Source of the DNA: Alphaproteobacteria bacterium
GTDB taxonomy: Bacteria > Pseudomonadota > Alphaproteobacteria > ATCC43930 > CGMCC-115725
DNA length: 6,191 bases
NCBI GenBank assembly: GCA_005888425.1
Contig: VAZF01000236.1
Location: forward strand, 1-6,191
Direction of reading: 5' to 3'
Shown: positions 5,369 to 6,191 of the stretch, piece by piece
Layout of the letters: each line of letters starts with the position of its first letter
How positions within the stretch are numbered: position 1 is the stretch's first letter
Program-made: the position numbers and the translations under genes
Notes under the pieces: generated by a model
Seen by the model: the letters and a program-made list of their open reading frames with translations, nothing else
Told to the model about the DNA's origin: nothing
The model's database searches: none

Positions 5369-6191
5369 ATGACCACGCGCCAACCACTGTCGCGCCGCGG
5401 ACTGTTGGCCGGAGCCGGGGCTGTCGGCGCAGCCGCGTTCGCGTCGCGCCGAGCCGGAGCGCAGGCGCAGCCCGCGCCTAATGCGCAGCTCGGCACGCCC
5501 GCGAGCACGATCACCAGCCCGCCGCGCGACTGGACGCCGGGCCGGCCGTCGATCTACCCCGACCCGGACGTGATCGTCATCGATCCGGCATTCAACAGCG
5601 TCAGACTGGGCAACGCCGCGATCCGTCGGGTGTGGACCGGCGCCAATTGGGCCGAGGGCCCGGCCTGGTCGAGCCAGGGGCAGTACCTTGTCTTCAGCGA
5701 CGTCAGCGGCAACACGCAATACCGTTACATCTGGGAGGACGGTCGGGTGACGCCCTACCGCAAGCCCTCCAACAACACCAACGGCAATTCCTTCGACCAT
5801 CAGGGGCGGCAATTGTCCTGCGAGGATTTCTTCCGGCGCGTCGTGCGCTGGGAGCATGACGGCTCGATGAGCGTTATCGCCGATTCCTATGACGGCAAGC
5901 CGCTCAACTCGCCAAACGACATCGTGCCGCATCCCGACGGCTCGGTCTGGTTCACCGACCCGCCGTATGGCGACCGCATGGTTGAGGGCCATCCCGACGA
6001 GCCCGGCGGGCCGACCAACCCGGATGGCAAGCTCAACCCGCGCATCGGCGCGCCGAATGCCGGCCTCATCGGCGGCAAGAAGCGCGAATTGTCGACCAAC
6101 GTCTATCGCTGGGACCCGAGCGGCAAGCTCGATGTTGTCATCACCGAGGAGCAATTGCCCGACCCAAACGGACTGTGCTTCGCGCCCGATT
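5369..6191 (+). CDS. Tat-exported SMP-30/gluconolactonase family protein (3' partial)
   Basis: The visible 274 residues run off the right edge. The N-terminus SRRGLLAG (8-15), a hydrophobic Ala/Gly core and the AQA site near residue 33 form a twin-arginine signal, so the folded protein is sent to the periplasm. The mature part is a calcium-dependent six-bladed beta-propeller of the SMP-30/gluconolactonase/LRE family. It has WAEGPAW with metal ligand E96, YLVFSDV, NTNGN, a DHQGRQLSCED strand, LNSPNDIV with ligand N183, VWFTDPPYG, and PNGLCF with ligand N267. The fourth ligand, an Asp, would lie past the edge. Family members hydrolyse sugar lactones or other esters; the substrate here cannot be told. 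A Gly/Pro-rich stretch (203-240) after DPPYG looks like an insertion between blades. A strong ribosome site precedes the ATG. Confidence 0.9.
   Translation, partial: MTTRQPLSRRGLLAGAGAVGAAAFASRRAGAQAQPAPNAQLGTPASTITSPPRDWTPGRPSIYPDPDVIVIDPAFNSVRLGNAAIRRVWTGANWAEGPAWSSQGQYLVFSDVSGNTQYRYIWEDGRVTPYRKPSNNTNGNSFDHQGRQLSCEDFFRRVVRWEHDGSMSVIADSYDGKPLNSPNDIVPHPDGSVWFTDPPYGDRMVEGHPDEPGGPTNPDGKLNPRIGAPNAGLIGGKKRELSTNVYRWDPSGKLDVVITEEQLPDPNGLCFAPD

Noticed and set aside
5249..6154. Minus-strand open frame (301 codons) opposite the SMP-30 gene
   Set aside because: The plus strand shows a Tat signal, a strong ribosome site and metal-ligand motifs; the reverse translation shows none.

Overview
The window is high-GC DNA, packed with genes on both strands. 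It looks like an alphaproteobacterial chromosome, most likely Hyphomicrobiales/Rhizobiales. The grounds are the APH-type homoserine kinase overlapping rnhA, the AT-hook/winged-helix basic protein, and the overall base composition. This is inferred from gene style only; there is no rRNA or other taxonomic marker. No mobile element, CRISPR array, tRNA or rRNA is visible.

Layout. (1) Bases 2-2186, plus strand: a three-gene series joined by two ATGA stop/start overlaps. It comprises the 3' end of a gene that resembles a SAM-dependent methyltransferase, a succinate dehydrogenase/fumarate reductase-like flavoprotein of 558 aa, and a 113-aa protein equal to only the N-terminal [2Fe-2S] half of SdhB. 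(2) Bases 2287-2913, plus strand: an arginine-rich, lysine-free DNA-binding protein with AT-hooks and a C-terminal winged-helix-like domain. (3) Bases 2922-4317, minus strand: thrB (homoserine kinase) followed by rnhA (ribonuclease HI), overlapping by 8 bp and converging on the gene before. (4) Bases 4318-4441: a divergent intergenic region with inverted and tandem repeats. (5) Bases 4442-6191, plus strand: a tandem CDGSH iron-sulfur protein, a hypothetical lipoprotein, and a Tat-exported SMP-30/gluconolactonase-family protein cut by the window end.

How the genes work together. Genes 2-2186 probably form one electron-transfer unit, with a soluble flavoprotein passing electrons to or from a small ferredoxin-like partner. 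The flavoprotein keeps several dicarboxylate-site residues (R288, H354, R386). It has lost the FAD-linking His and the His of the HPTG motif, so succinate or fumarate may not be its substrate. This is the most interesting part of the window. thrB-rnhA is an ordinary housekeeping pair. The 4442-6191 genes are close together on one strand and may be co-transcribed, but no shared pathway is evident.
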